Positions 41,569-50,571 of a DNA stretch of 64,000 nucleotides are shown piece after piece (within the stretch, counting starts at the first letter, position 1; every line of letters begins with the position of its first letter). Both the position numbers and the translations under genes were made by a program. The notes below the pieces were generated by a model, which was not told where the DNA came from, ran no database searches, and saw nothing but the letters and a program-made list of their open reading frames with translations. This stretch comes from Burkholderiales bacterium (lineage in GTDB: Bacteria; Pseudomonadota; Gammaproteobacteria; Burkholderiales; Burkholderiaceae_C): contig JACRPO010000012.1 in assembly GCA_016223165.1 (NCBI GenBank), positions 620,001 through 684,000 on the forward strand, read 5' to 3'.

Positions 41569-43485
41569 ATGACTGCCCCGCCGTCCTCGGCGCCCCCGGC
41601 CGCCACCGAAGTCTCGCCCGCCGTCGAGCTCCAGGTGCGGCGCGCGCAGGCGCAGATGACCTTCGACCGCTCGCGCGGCTCGAACATGATCGGCGCGCCA
41701 GTCGGGTTGCTGATTTCCTGGGTGCTCTGGCCCTGGGCCGCGCACGGGATGCTCGTGGCGTGGGTGGTGGCCAAGTGCGCGACGATGCTCGTGCGCCTGT
41801 GGCTGATCCGCCGCAACCTCCGGGACGGCCCGGCGCGCACGCTGCATTGGCTGCGCCGCTACGAGGCCGCGCTCTTCGTCGACGGCGCCCTCTACGGCCT
41901 GCTGGCCACCGTGCTGCAGCCGCGCGAGCCGCCGCTGCTCGGCATGGCCATGCTCGCCACCGTCATCGCCATCGGCGCGGTCGGGCTCGTCGTGCTGTCG
42001 ACGAACCAGCGCGCCACGCTGGCCTTCACGGTGCCGGCGATCCTGCCCGGCGCGTTGTGGCAGCTCGCGCTCGGCGAGACGGTCACCGTCTACGGCGGGC
42101 TCGGCATGCTGCTCTTTCTCGCCCTCGTCGTCGCCGAGGGCCGGCGCGCCTCGGAGCACACGCTGTCGATGCTGCGCGTGCGCTTCAGGCTGGACGAGCT
42201 GGCGCACGAGCGCGAGCAGGCGCTGCAGCTGGCCGAGCGCAGCAACGCCGCGAAGGACCAGTTCATCGCCACCATCAGCCACGAGGTGCGCACGCCGCTG
42301 CACGGCATCCTCGGGCTGACGCGGCTGCTGCAGCGCGATGCCGCCGGCGACGGCGATGCTGCCGGCGAGGTGCCGGCCGCAGCGGGCTCGGCGGCGGGCT
42401 CGGCGGCGGGTGCGCCCGCGTCGCCCTCCTCGACGAACCGGCGCCGCCGTGCCGAGCGGCTGCGCACCATCGAGCGCAGCGGCGAGCACCTGCTGGCCAT
42501 CATCAACGACGTGCTCGACCACAACCGCATCGAGGGCGGGCAGCTGCGCCTGTACGAAGAGCCCTTCGATCTCGTCGCGCTCGTCGGCGAGTCGGTGGAG
42601 CTGCAGCGCGCGGCCGCGCAGGACAAGGGCCTGTACCTCTCCTGGCTCGCCGACATGCCCTCGCCTCGCTGGGTGCGCGGCGACGCGGCGCGCGTGCGCC
42701 AGGTGCTGCTCAACCTGCTCAGCAACGCGGTCAAGTTCAGCGAGCGCGGCGGCGTCGACCTGCGCGTGGCGCACACCGCCGACGGACAGATGCAGGTCGA
42801 GGTCTGCGACAGCGGCCCCGGCGTGCCGCCGGCCGACCGCGAGCGCATCTTCCTGCCCTTCGAGCAGCTCGACGGCTCGTTCGCGCGCCGGCACGGCGGC
42901 ACCGGGCTCGGCCTCGCCATCTCGCGCCAGCTGGCGCGCGCGATGCAAGGCGACATCGAATGCCGCGCCGCGCCGGGCGGTGGCGCCCTCTTCCGCCTGC
43001 GCCTCGTGCTGCCGCTGTGCGAAGCGCCCGACGCACCACCGCTGCGCGTGCTGGCCGACGCGCCGCCCTCGGTGCTGGCGCGCCCGGGGCCGCTGCTCAG
43101 CGGGCATGTGCTGCTGGTGGAGGACAACGCCGTCAACGCCATCGTCGCCGAGACGAGCCTGGAGCACATGGGCCTGGACGTCACCACGGTCGGCGACGGG
43201 CAGGCCGCCGTCTCGGCCTGCTCGCTCAGGCGCTACGACCTCGTGCTGATGGACTGCCAGCTGCCCGGGATCGACGGCTTCGAGGCGACGCGACGCATCC
43301 GCGCCGAGGAGAAGCGGCGTTCGCTGCCGCCGATGCCCATCGTCGCGCTCACCGCCAACGCGCTGGCCGGCGATCGCGAGCGCTGCCTGGCCGCCGGCAT
43401 GGACGACCACCTGGCCAAGCCGTTCACCGAGGTGGACCTGCACGCTCTGCTGCGGCAGCACCTCACGGGCGCGGGTGGCGGCTGA
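41569..43485 (+). CDS. hybrid sensor histidine kinase/response regulator
   Basis: 638 residues from ATG 41569. N-terminal region with five or six membrane helices (MIGAPVGLLISWVLWPWAAHGMLVAWVVAK and so on, to about 195), a coiled linker, HisKA with the H-box DQFIATISHEVRTPLHGIL near 240, and HATPase_c with NLLSNAVKF, DSGPGVP and HGGTGLGLAI. The C-terminal receiver is HVLLVEDNAVNAIVAETSLEHMGLDVTTVGDGQ, with the phospho-Asp in DLVLMDCQLPGIDG. An Ala/Gly/Ser insert with 12-bp repeats (AAGSAAGSAAG, 42382-42405) lies between the two helices of HisKA, an unusual place. No output domain; signals probably pass to a separate phosphotransfer protein. Confidence 0.92.
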   Translation: MTAPPSSAPPAATEVSPAVELQVRRAQAQMTFDRSRGSNMIGAPVGLLISWVLWPWAAHGMLVAWVVAKCATMLVRLWLIRRNLRDGPARTLHWLRRYEAALFVDGALYGLLATVLQPREPPLLGMAMLATVIAIGAVGLVVLSTNQRATLAFTVPAILPGALWQLALGETVTVYGGLGMLLFLALVVAEGRRASEHTLSMLRVRFRLDELAHEREQALQLAERSNAAKDQFIATISHEVRTPLHGILGLTRLLQRDAAGDGDAAGEVPAAAGSAAGSAAGAPASPSSTNRRRRAERLRTIERSGEHLLAIINDVLDHNRIEGGQLRLYEEPFDLVALVGESVELQRAAAQDKGLYLSWLADMPSPRWVRGDAARVRQVLLNLLSNAVKFSERGGVDLRVAHTADGQMQVEVCDSGPGVPPADRERIFLPFEQLDGSFARRHGGTGLGLAISRQLARAMQGDIECRAAPGGGALFRLRLVLPLCEAPDAPPLRVLADAPPSVLARPGPLLSGHVLLVEDNAVNAIVAETSLEHMGLDVTTVGDGQAAVSACSLRRYDLVLMDCQLPGIDGFEATRRIRAEEKRRSLPPMPIVALTANALAGDRERCLAAGMDDHLAKPFTEVDLHALLRQHLTGAGGG

Positions 43486-43552
43486 CGCGCCCGCCCGGCC
43501 GCGGGAGGCGTGACGCCTCGGCGCCGGCAGGCGCGACGGCTCGACCTGCGCT

Positions 43553-44215
43553 TCAGGCGCCGAGCAGCACGCGCAGGCGCCGCACCGCCGAATCGGGCGT
43601 CGTGAGCACGGGCCGCGCCAGTGCAGCCTGCACCCCGGGCCGTGCGCGCGCCATGCTGAACTGCGCCAGTGCGATGACGGCGCACCCGGCCTGCACCAGG
43701 CTCTCGGCAGCGCGCAGCACGGCCGCGTCGTGCGCCTCGACGTCGCCACGGTCCAGCGCGGCCATGGCGCCTTCGGCCAGCAGCGTGCGCACGCGGGCGC
43801 CGGCCGGAAACTCGGCCGGCATCGAAGCGAGGGTGGGCCCGAAACTGGCTACCAGGCCGATCTCACCGCCCTGCGCGCCTACCCCTCGCGTCAGCGCCAC
43901 CGCCTCGTCGATCATCGCCTCGTTCGGCTTGAGCACCGGCCGGTCGGCATGGCGGCGCTTGACGGCGTCGATGCAGGGTCCGAAGGCCGAGCAGGTGAAG
44001 AGGATGGCATCGGCGCCGGTGCCCACCGCGTAGTCCGCGAGCGCGACGAAGCGCGCCGTCATCGCTTCGTCCAGGCGGCCGCTCCTCGCCAGGTCGGCCG
44101 AGAGGCTGTCGTCGAGCAGGTTCATGCGCTCGGCCTCGGGCCAGGCCTGGGCCAACGCGGCATTGATCGGCGGCGGCGAGTGCGCGAGCGCGTGGATGAG
44201 TGCGATGCGCGGCAT
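43553..44215 (-). CDS. Asp/Glu racemase-family protein
   Basis: 220 residues from ATG 44215 (MPRIALIHALAHSPPPINAALAQAWPEAERMNLLDDSL). The two-Cys racemase fold is recognisable: ADAILFTCSAFGPCIDA with the first Cys near 75, and QAGCAVIALAQFSM with the second Cys near 185. These match the aspartate/glutamate/hydantoin-racemase and arylmalonate-decarboxylase group. It probably inverts or decarboxylates an amino-acid-like compound in the cytoplasm. It is the last gene of the aminotransferase-TRAP operon, 14 nt behind the transporter gene, so the transported compound may be chiral. Confidence 0.85.
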   Translation of the reverse strand: MPRIALIHALAHSPPPINAALAQAWPEAERMNLLDDSLSADLARSGRLDEAMTARFVALADYAVGTGADAILFTCSAFGPCIDAVKRRHADRPVLKPNEAMIDEAVALTRGVGAQGGEIGLVASFGPTLASMPAEFPAGARVRTLLAEGAMAALDRGDVEAHDAAVLRAAESLVQAGCAVIALAQFSMARARPGVQAALARPVLTTPDSAVRRLRVLLGA

Positions 44216-44229
44216 GCGGCGCCTGCGGA

Positions 44230-46803
44230 TCAGCTGGCGGCCTTCGCCATGCGCCGCCCCTGCGTGAACCAGACGAGCGCCACCAGCAGCAGCGCCGGCA
44301 GGTAGAACCAGTGCTCGCTCGGCCGCTCGCTGCGCTGCTTCACGGCCTTCACCTCCCAGCCCTGCTCGAAGCCGGCCTTCTTGGCGCGGCTGCCGAACTT
44401 GACGCCGCCGATCTGCACGTTGGCGCCGAGCGCCGTGACCGTGAGGCCGCCGTCGGCCAGGCGCTTGCGCGCTTCGTCGCCCTTCACGCCCGGCAGCTGC
44501 AGCGCCACGGTCTTGCTCACGTCCTCGCCTTCGATGGTGGTGCCGGCGATCACGAGCACCAGCCGGTCGTCCGTTTCGGTGTCCTGGGTCACCGCCAGCA
44601 GCTGCGCCGGCGGCACGTCGCGGTACTCGGGCGCGATGCGGTCCATGAAGGCATCGGGGCGGAAAAGCAGGGCCACGGCGATGGCCAGCAGCACCCCCTC
44701 CCACCAGCGCATGCGGATGCGGAACCAGGCCATCGTCAGCGCCGCGAAGACCAGCATGGCCAGCGTGCTGGCGAGCACCACGAGCACGAGGTCGAAGCCC
44801 GAGCGCACGTCGATGAGCAGCAGCGTCGGGTTGAAGATCCAGATGAAGGGCAGGATCACCGTGCGCAACGCATAGACCGAGCCCTGGATGCCGGTGGCGA
44901 TGGCGTCCTCGCCCGAGATCGCCGCCGCGGCGAAGGTGGCCAGCCCCACCGGCGGCGTGATGTCGCCCATGATGCCGTAGTAGAAAACGAACAGATGCAC
45001 GGCGATGAGCGGGATCACGAGCCCGCTCTGCGCGCCGAGCTCCACCACCACCGGCGCCATCAGCGTCGCCACGAGCACGTAGTTGGCCGTCGTCGGCACG
45101 CCCAGGCCGAGCACCAGGCAGACGAAGGCAATGAAGAGCAGCATGGCGATGACGTTGCCCTGGCTCACGAACTCGACGAACTCGGTCATGCGCAGGCCCA
45201 GGCCCGTGAGCGTGATGCCGCCGACGATGACGCCGGCGGTGGCGGTGGCCACGCCGATGCCGATCATGTTGCGCGAGCCGTCGGCGAAGCCGCCGAGCAC
45301 GTCGCGCACGCCGCGCATCCAGGCCTCGCCGGGCGGCTGCCTGCGCAGCGCGAGGATGAGCGGGCGCTGCGTCAGCATCAGCGCCACCAGCACGACGATG
45401 GCCCAGAAGGCGGCGAGCGACGGCGACATCTCCTCGACCATCAGGCACCAGATGAGCGTGCCGATGGGCAGCAGGAAGTGCAGCCCGGCACGCACCGTGG
45501 GCCAGGTGTCCAGCGGCTTGGGGTTGTCGACGTCGATGTCCTCGGGCAGGTCGGGGCAGCGCGCGGCCTGGTGGATGCTGACGGCATAGAGCGCCAGCAC
45601 GACGGCGCCGATGGCCCATGGCGCCGCGGCACCGAGCATCGACTTCAGCGCCGCGAACAGGTAGTAAAGCAGCGCGCAGACGACGATGCTGCCCGAGAGG
45701 CCGAGGCCGAAGCGCATCGCCTTGGTCGCCAGCGGCCGCGGTTCGCGGTTGATGATGGGCATCATGCCCAGCTTCAGCGCCTCGAGGTGCACGATGTACA
45801 GCAGGCCGATGTACGACAGCGTCGCCGGCAGGATCGCGTGCTTGACGATGTCGGAGTAGGGGATGCCCACGTACTCGACCATCAGGAAGGCGGCGGCGCC
45901 CATCACCGGCGGCATGATCTGGCCGTTGACCGAGCTCATGGTCTCGATGGCGCCGGCCTTGACGCCGCCGTAGCCGGACTTCTTCATGAGCGGGATCGTG
46001 AAGATGCCGCCGCTGACGACGTTGCTCACCGAGCTGCCGCTGATCATGCCGTTGAGCGCCGAGCTCACCACGGCCACCTTGGCCGGCCCGCCGCGCAGGT
46101 GGCCGAGCGCCGCGAAGCTCACCTGCATCATGTAGTTGCCGCCGCCGGCGCGGTCGAGCAGCGTGCCGAAGAGCACGTAGACGAAGATGGCGCCGGTGGA
46201 GACGCCGAGCGCGATGCCGAACACGCCCTCGGTGGTGAGCCACAGGTGCGACATCAGGCGGTTGAGGCTCGCACCCTTGTGCTGCAGCACCTCGGGCATC
46301 CAGGGCCCGAGCATCGAGTAGCCGATGAACAGCACCGCCAGCACCGCCATCGGCCAGCCGACCGCGCGCCGCGTGGCCTCCAGCAGCAGCAAGAGGCCCG
46401 CCAGCGCCACGGCGATGTCGGCCGGCGTCGGCTGGCCAGGGCGCGTGGCGAGCTCCCTGTAGAACAACAGCAGGTAGGCGCCGGCGAAGGCCCCGGCGAG
46501 CGCCAGCGCGATGTCCTGCAGCGGCACGCGGTCGCGCGGCGAATTGCGCAGCGCCGGCCAGGCCATGAAGGCGAGGAACAGCGCGAACGCCAGGTGCAGC
46601 GAGCGCGCCTCGGTGTCGTTGAGGATGCCGAAGCCGAACGTGAACGGCAGCGGCGAGGCGTACCAGAGCTGGAAGAACGCCCAGGCGAGGCTGACGAGCG
46701 CGATCGCCCGGCCCGCCAGGCCACCCGCCTTGCGCGCGCCGGTGTCGGCCTGCGCGACCAGTTCCTGCAGCGCTTCGGGCGCCTTCTCGATGTCGGTGGC
46801 CAT
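44230..46803 (-). CDS. TRAP transporter, fused 4TM/12TM permease (TAXI type) with C-terminal DUF3394-like domain
   Basis: 857 residues from ATG 46803, with GGAGGAGAG upstream. The small (DctQ-like) and large (DctM-like) subunits are fused in one chain, as usual for TAXI-TRAP systems. About 17 to 18 hydrophobic segments are visible, with landmarks SGSSVSNVVSGGIFTIPLMKKSGYGG, SVNGQIMPPVMGAAAFLMVEYVGIPY and GLGVPTTANYVLVATLMAPVVVELG typical of the large subunit. The last 140 residues (LVLVIAGTTIEGEDVSKTVALQLPGVKG and onward) are a soluble periplasmic domain followed by one more helix. It imports a small organic acid by ion symport with the SBP gene upstream. Confidence 0.94.
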   Translation of the reverse strand: MATDIEKAPEALQELVAQADTGARKAGGLAGRAIALVSLAWAFFQLWYASPLPFTFGFGILNDTEARSLHLAFALFLAFMAWPALRNSPRDRVPLQDIALALAGAFAGAYLLLFYRELATRPGQPTPADIAVALAGLLLLLEATRRAVGWPMAVLAVLFIGYSMLGPWMPEVLQHKGASLNRLMSHLWLTTEGVFGIALGVSTGAIFVYVLFGTLLDRAGGGNYMMQVSFAALGHLRGGPAKVAVVSSALNGMISGSSVSNVVSGGIFTIPLMKKSGYGGVKAGAIETMSSVNGQIMPPVMGAAAFLMVEYVGIPYSDIVKHAILPATLSYIGLLYIVHLEALKLGMMPIINREPRPLATKAMRFGLGLSGSIVVCALLYYLFAALKSMLGAAAPWAIGAVVLALYAVSIHQAARCPDLPEDIDVDNPKPLDTWPTVRAGLHFLLPIGTLIWCLMVEEMSPSLAAFWAIVVLVALMLTQRPLILALRRQPPGEAWMRGVRDVLGGFADGSRNMIGIGVATATAGVIVGGITLTGLGLRMTEFVEFVSQGNVIAMLLFIAFVCLVLGLGVPTTANYVLVATLMAPVVVELGAQSGLVIPLIAVHLFVFYYGIMGDITPPVGLATFAAAAISGEDAIATGIQGSVYALRTVILPFIWIFNPTLLLIDVRSGFDLVLVVLASTLAMLVFAALTMAWFRIRMRWWEGVLLAIAVALLFRPDAFMDRIAPEYRDVPPAQLLAVTQDTETDDRLVLVIAGTTIEGEDVSKTVALQLPGVKGDEARKRLADGGLTVTALGANVQIGGVKFGSRAKKAGFEQGWEVKAVKQRSERPSEHWFYLPALLLVALVWFTQGRRMAKAAS

Positions 46804-46902
46804 TCGTCGCTCTCCTCCAGATGGAACAACGGCGGCCCGGGACCTTCCCCGTGGCCGCCGCGGCGGGTGCGAGCCAGCCTCAGGCCGACCGTTGCCCGCG
46901 CA

Positions 46903-47874
46903 TCACTTCACCCAGCCCTTCTCGCGATAGAAGCGCAGCGCGCCTTCGTGCAGAGGGGCGGAGAGCCCGTCCTTCACCATGTTCTCGGGCTTCAGGTTGG
47001 CGAGCGCCGGGTGCAGGCGCTTGAACTCCTCGAAGTTGTCGAACACCGCCTTCACGACCTGGTACACCGTGTCGGCCGGCGCCTTGCTCGAGGCGACGAC
47101 GGTGGCGAGCACGCCGTAGGTCTGCGTCGCATTGGGGTTGTTCGGGTACAGGCCGCCCGGGATCGTCGCCTTGGCGTAGTAGGGCTTGTCGGCGACCAGC
47201 TTGTCGATGGCCGGGCCGGTGAGCGAGACGAGTTGCGCGCCGCACGAGGTGGTGGGGTCCTGGATATTGGCGCTCGGGTGGCCGACGGCGTAGTAGAAGC
47301 CGTCGATCTTGCCGTCGCACAGCGCCGGGCCGTGCTCGTCGGCCTTCAATTCCGAGGCGAGCGAGAAGTCCGAGAGCTTCCAGCCCATCGCGCCCAGCAT
47401 CTCCTCAGCCGAGGCGCGCGTACCCGAGCCGGGGTTACCGACGTTGAAGCGCTTGCCCTTGAAGTCGGCGAAGGACTTGACACCGGCCTCCTTGCGCGCC
47501 ACCACCGTGAACGGCTCGGGGTGCACCGAGAACACCGCACGCAGGTCGCCGAAGGCGGCGTCCTTGAACTGCGCCACCCCCTTGGCGGCGTTGAACTGCA
47601 CGTCGCTCTGCGCGAAGCCGAGGTCGAGCTCGCCGGCCTTGATGGTGTTGACGTTGAACACCGAGCCGCCGGTCGACTCGACCGAGCAGCGGATGCCGTG
47701 CTTGGCGCGGTCCTTGTTGACGAGGCGGCAGATGGCGCCGCCGGCGGCGTAATAGACCCCGGTGACGCCGCCGGTGCCGACGGTGATGAACTTCTGCTGC
47801 GCGAAGGCCGCGGGCGCAGCCAGCGTGCACGAGAGCAGCGCGGCAGCGGCGGTGGAAGCGAAGGTGAATCGCAT
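46903..47874 (-). CDS. TAXI-family TRAP transporter solute-binding protein
   Basis: 323 residues from ATG 47874. Signal peptide FTFASTAAAALLSCTLAAPAAFAQQ. The mature part has the TAXI signature TVGTGGVTGVYYAAGGAICRLVNKDRAKHGIRCSVESTGGSVFNVNTIKAGELDLGFAQSDVQ, then FNVGNPGSGTRASAEEML. It binds the substrate, glutamate-like or another small acid in known family members, in the periplasm and delivers it to the fused permease. The 99-nt gap to the permease and the shared strand support one operon. Length is normal (about 320). Confidence 0.94.
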   Translation of the reverse strand: MRFTFASTAAAALLSCTLAAPAAFAQQKFITVGTGGVTGVYYAAGGAICRLVNKDRAKHGIRCSVESTGGSVFNVNTIKAGELDLGFAQSDVQFNAAKGVAQFKDAAFGDLRAVFSVHPEPFTVVARKEAGVKSFADFKGKRFNVGNPGSGTRASAEEMLGAMGWKLSDFSLASELKADEHGPALCDGKIDGFYYAVGHPSANIQDPTTSCGAQLVSLTGPAIDKLVADKPYYAKATIPGGLYPNNPNATQTYGVLATVVASSKAPADTVYQVVKAVFDNFEEFKRLHPALANLKPENMVKDGLSAPLHEGALRFYREKGWVK

Positions 47875-47952
47875 GAGAACTTCTCCTGGCAGGAATGGCT
47901 GATGAAGGAACGGTACAGGGTGAGGAGTAACACCGAGAGAGCGACGGCGACC

Positions 47953-49275
47953 TCAGCGTGGCAGCACGGCCTCGACGGCGGCGCCCAGCTTGTCGGTCAG
48001 TTCCTCGAGGTGGGCGATCGTGCAGGTGAAGGGAGGGGCGAGCAATACGTGATCGCCCTGTGAACCGTCCACCGTGCCCCCCATCGGGTAACACAGCAGC
48101 CCGCGTTCCATGGCCGCGGCCTTGATGCGGGCATGCGTGCGGTCGGCCGCCGGCAGCGGCGCGCGGCTGGCGCGATCGGCGACGAGCTCGATGCCCCGGA
48201 AGAGGCCGCGCCCGCGGATGTCGCCGACGTTCGGGTGCGTGCCCAGGCGCTCGTGCAGCAGGGCCGCCAGGCGTGCGCCGTGCGCGCGCACCTGCGGCAG
48301 CAGCGCGCGGATCTCGCCCTGCACGGCGAGCGCGGCGGCGCATGCCACCGGGTGGCCGAGGTAAGTGTGGCCGTGTTGGAAGAAGCCGCTGCCGGCCCGG
48401 ATGGCCTCGACGATGCGCCCGTTGACGAGCACCGCGCCGATCGGCTGGTAGCCCGCGCCCAGGCCCTTGGCGATGACCTCGAGGTCGGGGCGCACCGCAT
48501 CCTGCTCGCAGGCGTGCAGCGTGCCGGTGCGACCCATGCCGCACATCACCTCGTCGAGGATGAGCAGGACGCCGTGGCGGTCGCAGATCTCGCGGATGCG
48601 CGGCCAGTAGCCGGGCGCGGCAGGGACCGCGCCCAGTGTCGCGCCGACCACCGGCTCGGCGATGAAGGCGGCGACGTTCTCGGCACCGAGGCGCAAGATG
48701 GCCGCTTCGAGCTCGTCGGCCATGCGCCGGCCGTACTGCTCGGAGCTCTCGCCCGCGCGGCGGCCGCGGTACTCGTAGCACTCGCCGATGTGCTCGATCT
48801 GCTCGAGCAGCAGCGAGGGGAACTGCGCCCGCCGCCAGCGGTTGCCGCCGGCCGACAGCGCCCCGAGCGTGTTGCCGTGGTAGCTCTGCCAGCGGGCGAT
48901 GACGCGGTTCTTCTGCGGCAGGCCGATCTCGTGGAAGTACTGCACCGCCATCTTCAGCGCTGCCTCCACGCCCTCGCTGCCGCCGCTGACGAAATACACC
49001 TGCGTCAGGCCCTGGGGTGCATGCGCCACGAGGTCATCGGCCAATGCCTCGGCCGGCGCGCTGGTGAGGAACGAGGTGTGCGCGTACTCGAGCTTGTGCA
49101 CCTGCTCGACCACCGCGCTGACGATAACCGGGTGGCCGTGGCCGAGGCAGGAGACGGCGGCACCGCCGCTGCCGTCGAGGTAGCGCCTGCCCTCGCTGTC
49201 GATGAGGTAGGGGCCGTCGCCGGCGACGGCCACCGGGTAGCGCTGGCGCAGGTGGCGATGGAAGACATGGGACAC
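47953..49275 (-). CDS. class III aminotransferase (aspartate aminotransferase family)
   Basis: 440 residues from GTG 49275 (MSHVFHRHLRQRYPVAVAGDGPYLIDSEGRRYLDGSGGAAVSCLGH), with GAGG 8 nt upstream. Fold-type I class III motifs: VYFVSGGSEGVEAALKMAVQYFHE, ARWQSYHGNTLGALSAGGN, ICDRHGVLLILDEVMCGMGRTG (PLP-ring Asp) and PDLEVIAKGLGAGYQPIGAVLV with the catalytic Lys. Resembles omega-amino-acid or taurine/pyruvate-type transaminases; the acceptor is unknown. With the TRAP importer and racemase-like protein it suggests uptake and deamination of a non-proteinogenic amino acid. A dyad operator candidate lies 15 nt before the start. Confidence 0.93.
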   Translation of the reverse strand: MSHVFHRHLRQRYPVAVAGDGPYLIDSEGRRYLDGSGGAAVSCLGHGHPVIVSAVVEQVHKLEYAHTSFLTSAPAEALADDLVAHAPQGLTQVYFVSGGSEGVEAALKMAVQYFHEIGLPQKNRVIARWQSYHGNTLGALSAGGNRWRRAQFPSLLLEQIEHIGECYEYRGRRAGESSEQYGRRMADELEAAILRLGAENVAAFIAEPVVGATLGAVPAAPGYWPRIREICDRHGVLLILDEVMCGMGRTGTLHACEQDAVRPDLEVIAKGLGAGYQPIGAVLVNGRIVEAIRAGSGFFQHGHTYLGHPVACAAALAVQGEIRALLPQVRAHGARLAALLHERLGTHPNVGDIRGRGLFRGIELVADRASRAPLPAADRTHARIKAAAMERGLLCYPMGGTVDGSQGDHVLLAPPFTCTIAHLEELTDKLGAAVEAVLPR

Positions 49276-49289
49276 AGGCAAACCCTCGC

Positions 49290-49305
49290 GGAAACATTTG
49301 TTTCC
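49290..49305. promoter_or_regulatory. candidate RpiR operator in front of the aminotransferase gene
   Basis: GGAAACA-TT-TGTTTCC, a 7-bp inverted repeat with 2-bp centre, 15-30 nt upstream of the aminotransferase start. Its half-site GAAACA resembles the GCAACA half of another dyad in front of the rpiR gene (50321-50356). Most likely bound by the neighbouring RpiR protein (inference). Confidence 0.55.
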
Positions 49306-49380
49306 CGCATCGAGTGTACGTCTCGAACGATTCAGCGACAAGGCAGCGGATGGAGGGTGTGGACCGAGGAGTGCGGATAG

Positions 49381-49440
49381 CTCGACCGACGGGCTCGAGC
49401 GACAGCCTCGACCGACGGACCGAACCGATGGCCTCGGCCG
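49381..49440. repeat. 13-bp tandem repeat (4 copies plus partial) between rpiR and the aminotransferase gene
   Basis: Units begin at 49381, 49394, 49407 and 49420 (CTCGACCGACGGG and variants); a truncated copy starts at 49433. The array ends at the rpiR stop codon. It has the same period as the array at 2913 but a different sequence. Confidence 0.85.
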
Positions 49441-49441
49441 T

Positions 49442-50308
49442 CTACGAGCCGCGCCGACCCTGCGGCAGCACGTAGGCGCCGGCATCGACGAGTTGCTGCT
49501 CGGCGCGCTCGATCTGCGCCACCACGGGTCGTCCGCCCTCGGCCACCAGGCGCTCCAGCAGGGCCTCGCTCAGTGCCACCGCGCAGGCCACCGAAGGGAA
49601 GAACGACGGGCTGTCGGCCGCGAACAGCAGCACCTGCCGCGCTGCCAGCGCCAGCGGCGAGGCATCGCTGTCGGTCAAGGCCAGCACCGCAGCACCCGCG
49701 CTGCGCGCCCGCTCGAGCACCTGCATCGACTCTCGCGAGTAGGGCGCGAAGCCGATCACGAGCACGACATCGCCGCGGCGAAGCGGCCGCAGTTGCGCCT
49801 CGATGCCACCGGCCACGCCGTCGACCAGGTGCACGCTGTCGCGGAACAGCCGGTAGCCGTAGTACAGCGCGTAGGCCACGGGGTGGCTGGCGCGAAATCC
49901 GGCCACGTAGACGGCGCGTGCACGCCGCAGCATCGCCGCCGCGGCCGGCAAGGCGGCCGTGCTGCGCCGCTGCGTCGCCTCCAGGTTGTGGCGATGGGCG
50001 GCAAACAGCTCGCCGGCCAGGTCGGCCCGGCGCGCACGCGTGGCGAGACGGCCGGCGCGCGCACCGTAGCCGGCGCTGTGCAACCCCAGGTCGGCGACGA
50101 AGCCGGCCTTCAGCGCCGGCCAGCCCGCGTAACCGAGCCGCTGCGCCAGGCGCACCAGCGTCGCCGGCTGCACGCCGGCGCGTGCAGCCAGCGATCGCAT
50201 CGAGCCGGTGACCACTTCGTTGGGGTGATCGACGACAAAGCGCGCGGCGCCTTGCAGCGCCGGGCTCAGTTCGGCGAACGTTTCCAGAATGTGCTCACGC
50301 GCCGACAT
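49442..50308 (-). CDS. RpiR/MurR-family transcriptional regulator of the aminotransferase-TRAP cluster
   Basis: 288 residues from ATG 50308 (MSAREHILETFAELSPALQGAARFVVDHPNEV). The HTH spans about residues 1-78 (SMRSLAARAGVQPATLVRLAQRLGYAGWPALKAGF). The SIS domain follows (AVYVAGFRASHPVAYALYYGYRLF, VVLVIGFAPYSRESMQVLE, LALTDSDASPLALAA). It lies directly upstream of the class III aminotransferase, TAXI-TRAP and racemase genes on the same strand, so it very likely controls them. It is about 30 % related in layout, not in sequence, to the RpiR at 5.0-5.9 kb. Effector unknown; possibly the imported amino acid or its keto acid. Confidence 0.92.
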   Translation of the reverse strand: MSAREHILETFAELSPALQGAARFVVDHPNEVVTGSMRSLAARAGVQPATLVRLAQRLGYAGWPALKAGFVADLGLHSAGYGARAGRLATRARRADLAGELFAAHRHNLEATQRRSTAALPAAAAMLRRARAVYVAGFRASHPVAYALYYGYRLFRDSVHLVDGVAGGIEAQLRPLRRGDVVLVIGFAPYSRESMQVLERARSAGAAVLALTDSDASPLALAARQVLLFAADSPSFFPSVACAVALSEALLERLVAEGGRPVVAQIERAEQQLVDAGAYVLPQGRRGS

Positions 50309-50320
50309 GGGATGCCTGCC

Positions 50321-50356
50321 TGCAACACGGCTGCCTTGGACGCATCAAGTGTTGCA
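50321..50356. promoter_or_regulatory. long-spaced inverted repeat upstream of rpiR
   Basis: TGCAACAC (50321-50328) and GTGTTGCA (50349-50356) are a perfect 8-bp inverted repeat with a 20-bp spacer, 13-48 nt upstream of the rpiR ATG and facing the divergent thioredoxin-like gene. The arrangement suits autoregulation by a dimer or tetramer. Confidence 0.45.
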
Positions 50357-50571
50357 CAGGCCCCCGGGGTCGGGCCGCCGAACACGGCGAACGCGGGGCC
50401 CACGGTGCGCACGGAGCGCACCGCCCGCCCGCGCCTTGCCGCCGGCGCTCGCGCAAGGCCCCCGCGCAAGGCCCGTTGCGCGTTGGGCAGGAAAGCGGGA
50501 CATTGCGCCACCCACCCCGCGGCAACGGATGGCGCCGCCACGCGCCGCCCCGCCACTGCCGCCCGGCTCCC

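Noticed and set aside
43505..43519. GAGGC-N5-GCCTC hairpin between the hybrid kinase and the racemase gene as a terminator.
   Set aside because: Stem of only 5 bp, no T-tract; too common in GC-rich DNA to support.
34567..48063. Very long open frames opposite real genes (for example 34567-37476 and 44200-48063 on the plus strand, 39616-43749 on the minus strand).
   Set aside because: They are antiparallel or out-of-frame shadows of well-supported genes in a 70 % GC genome; their translations are Arg/Ala/His-rich with no conserved motif.
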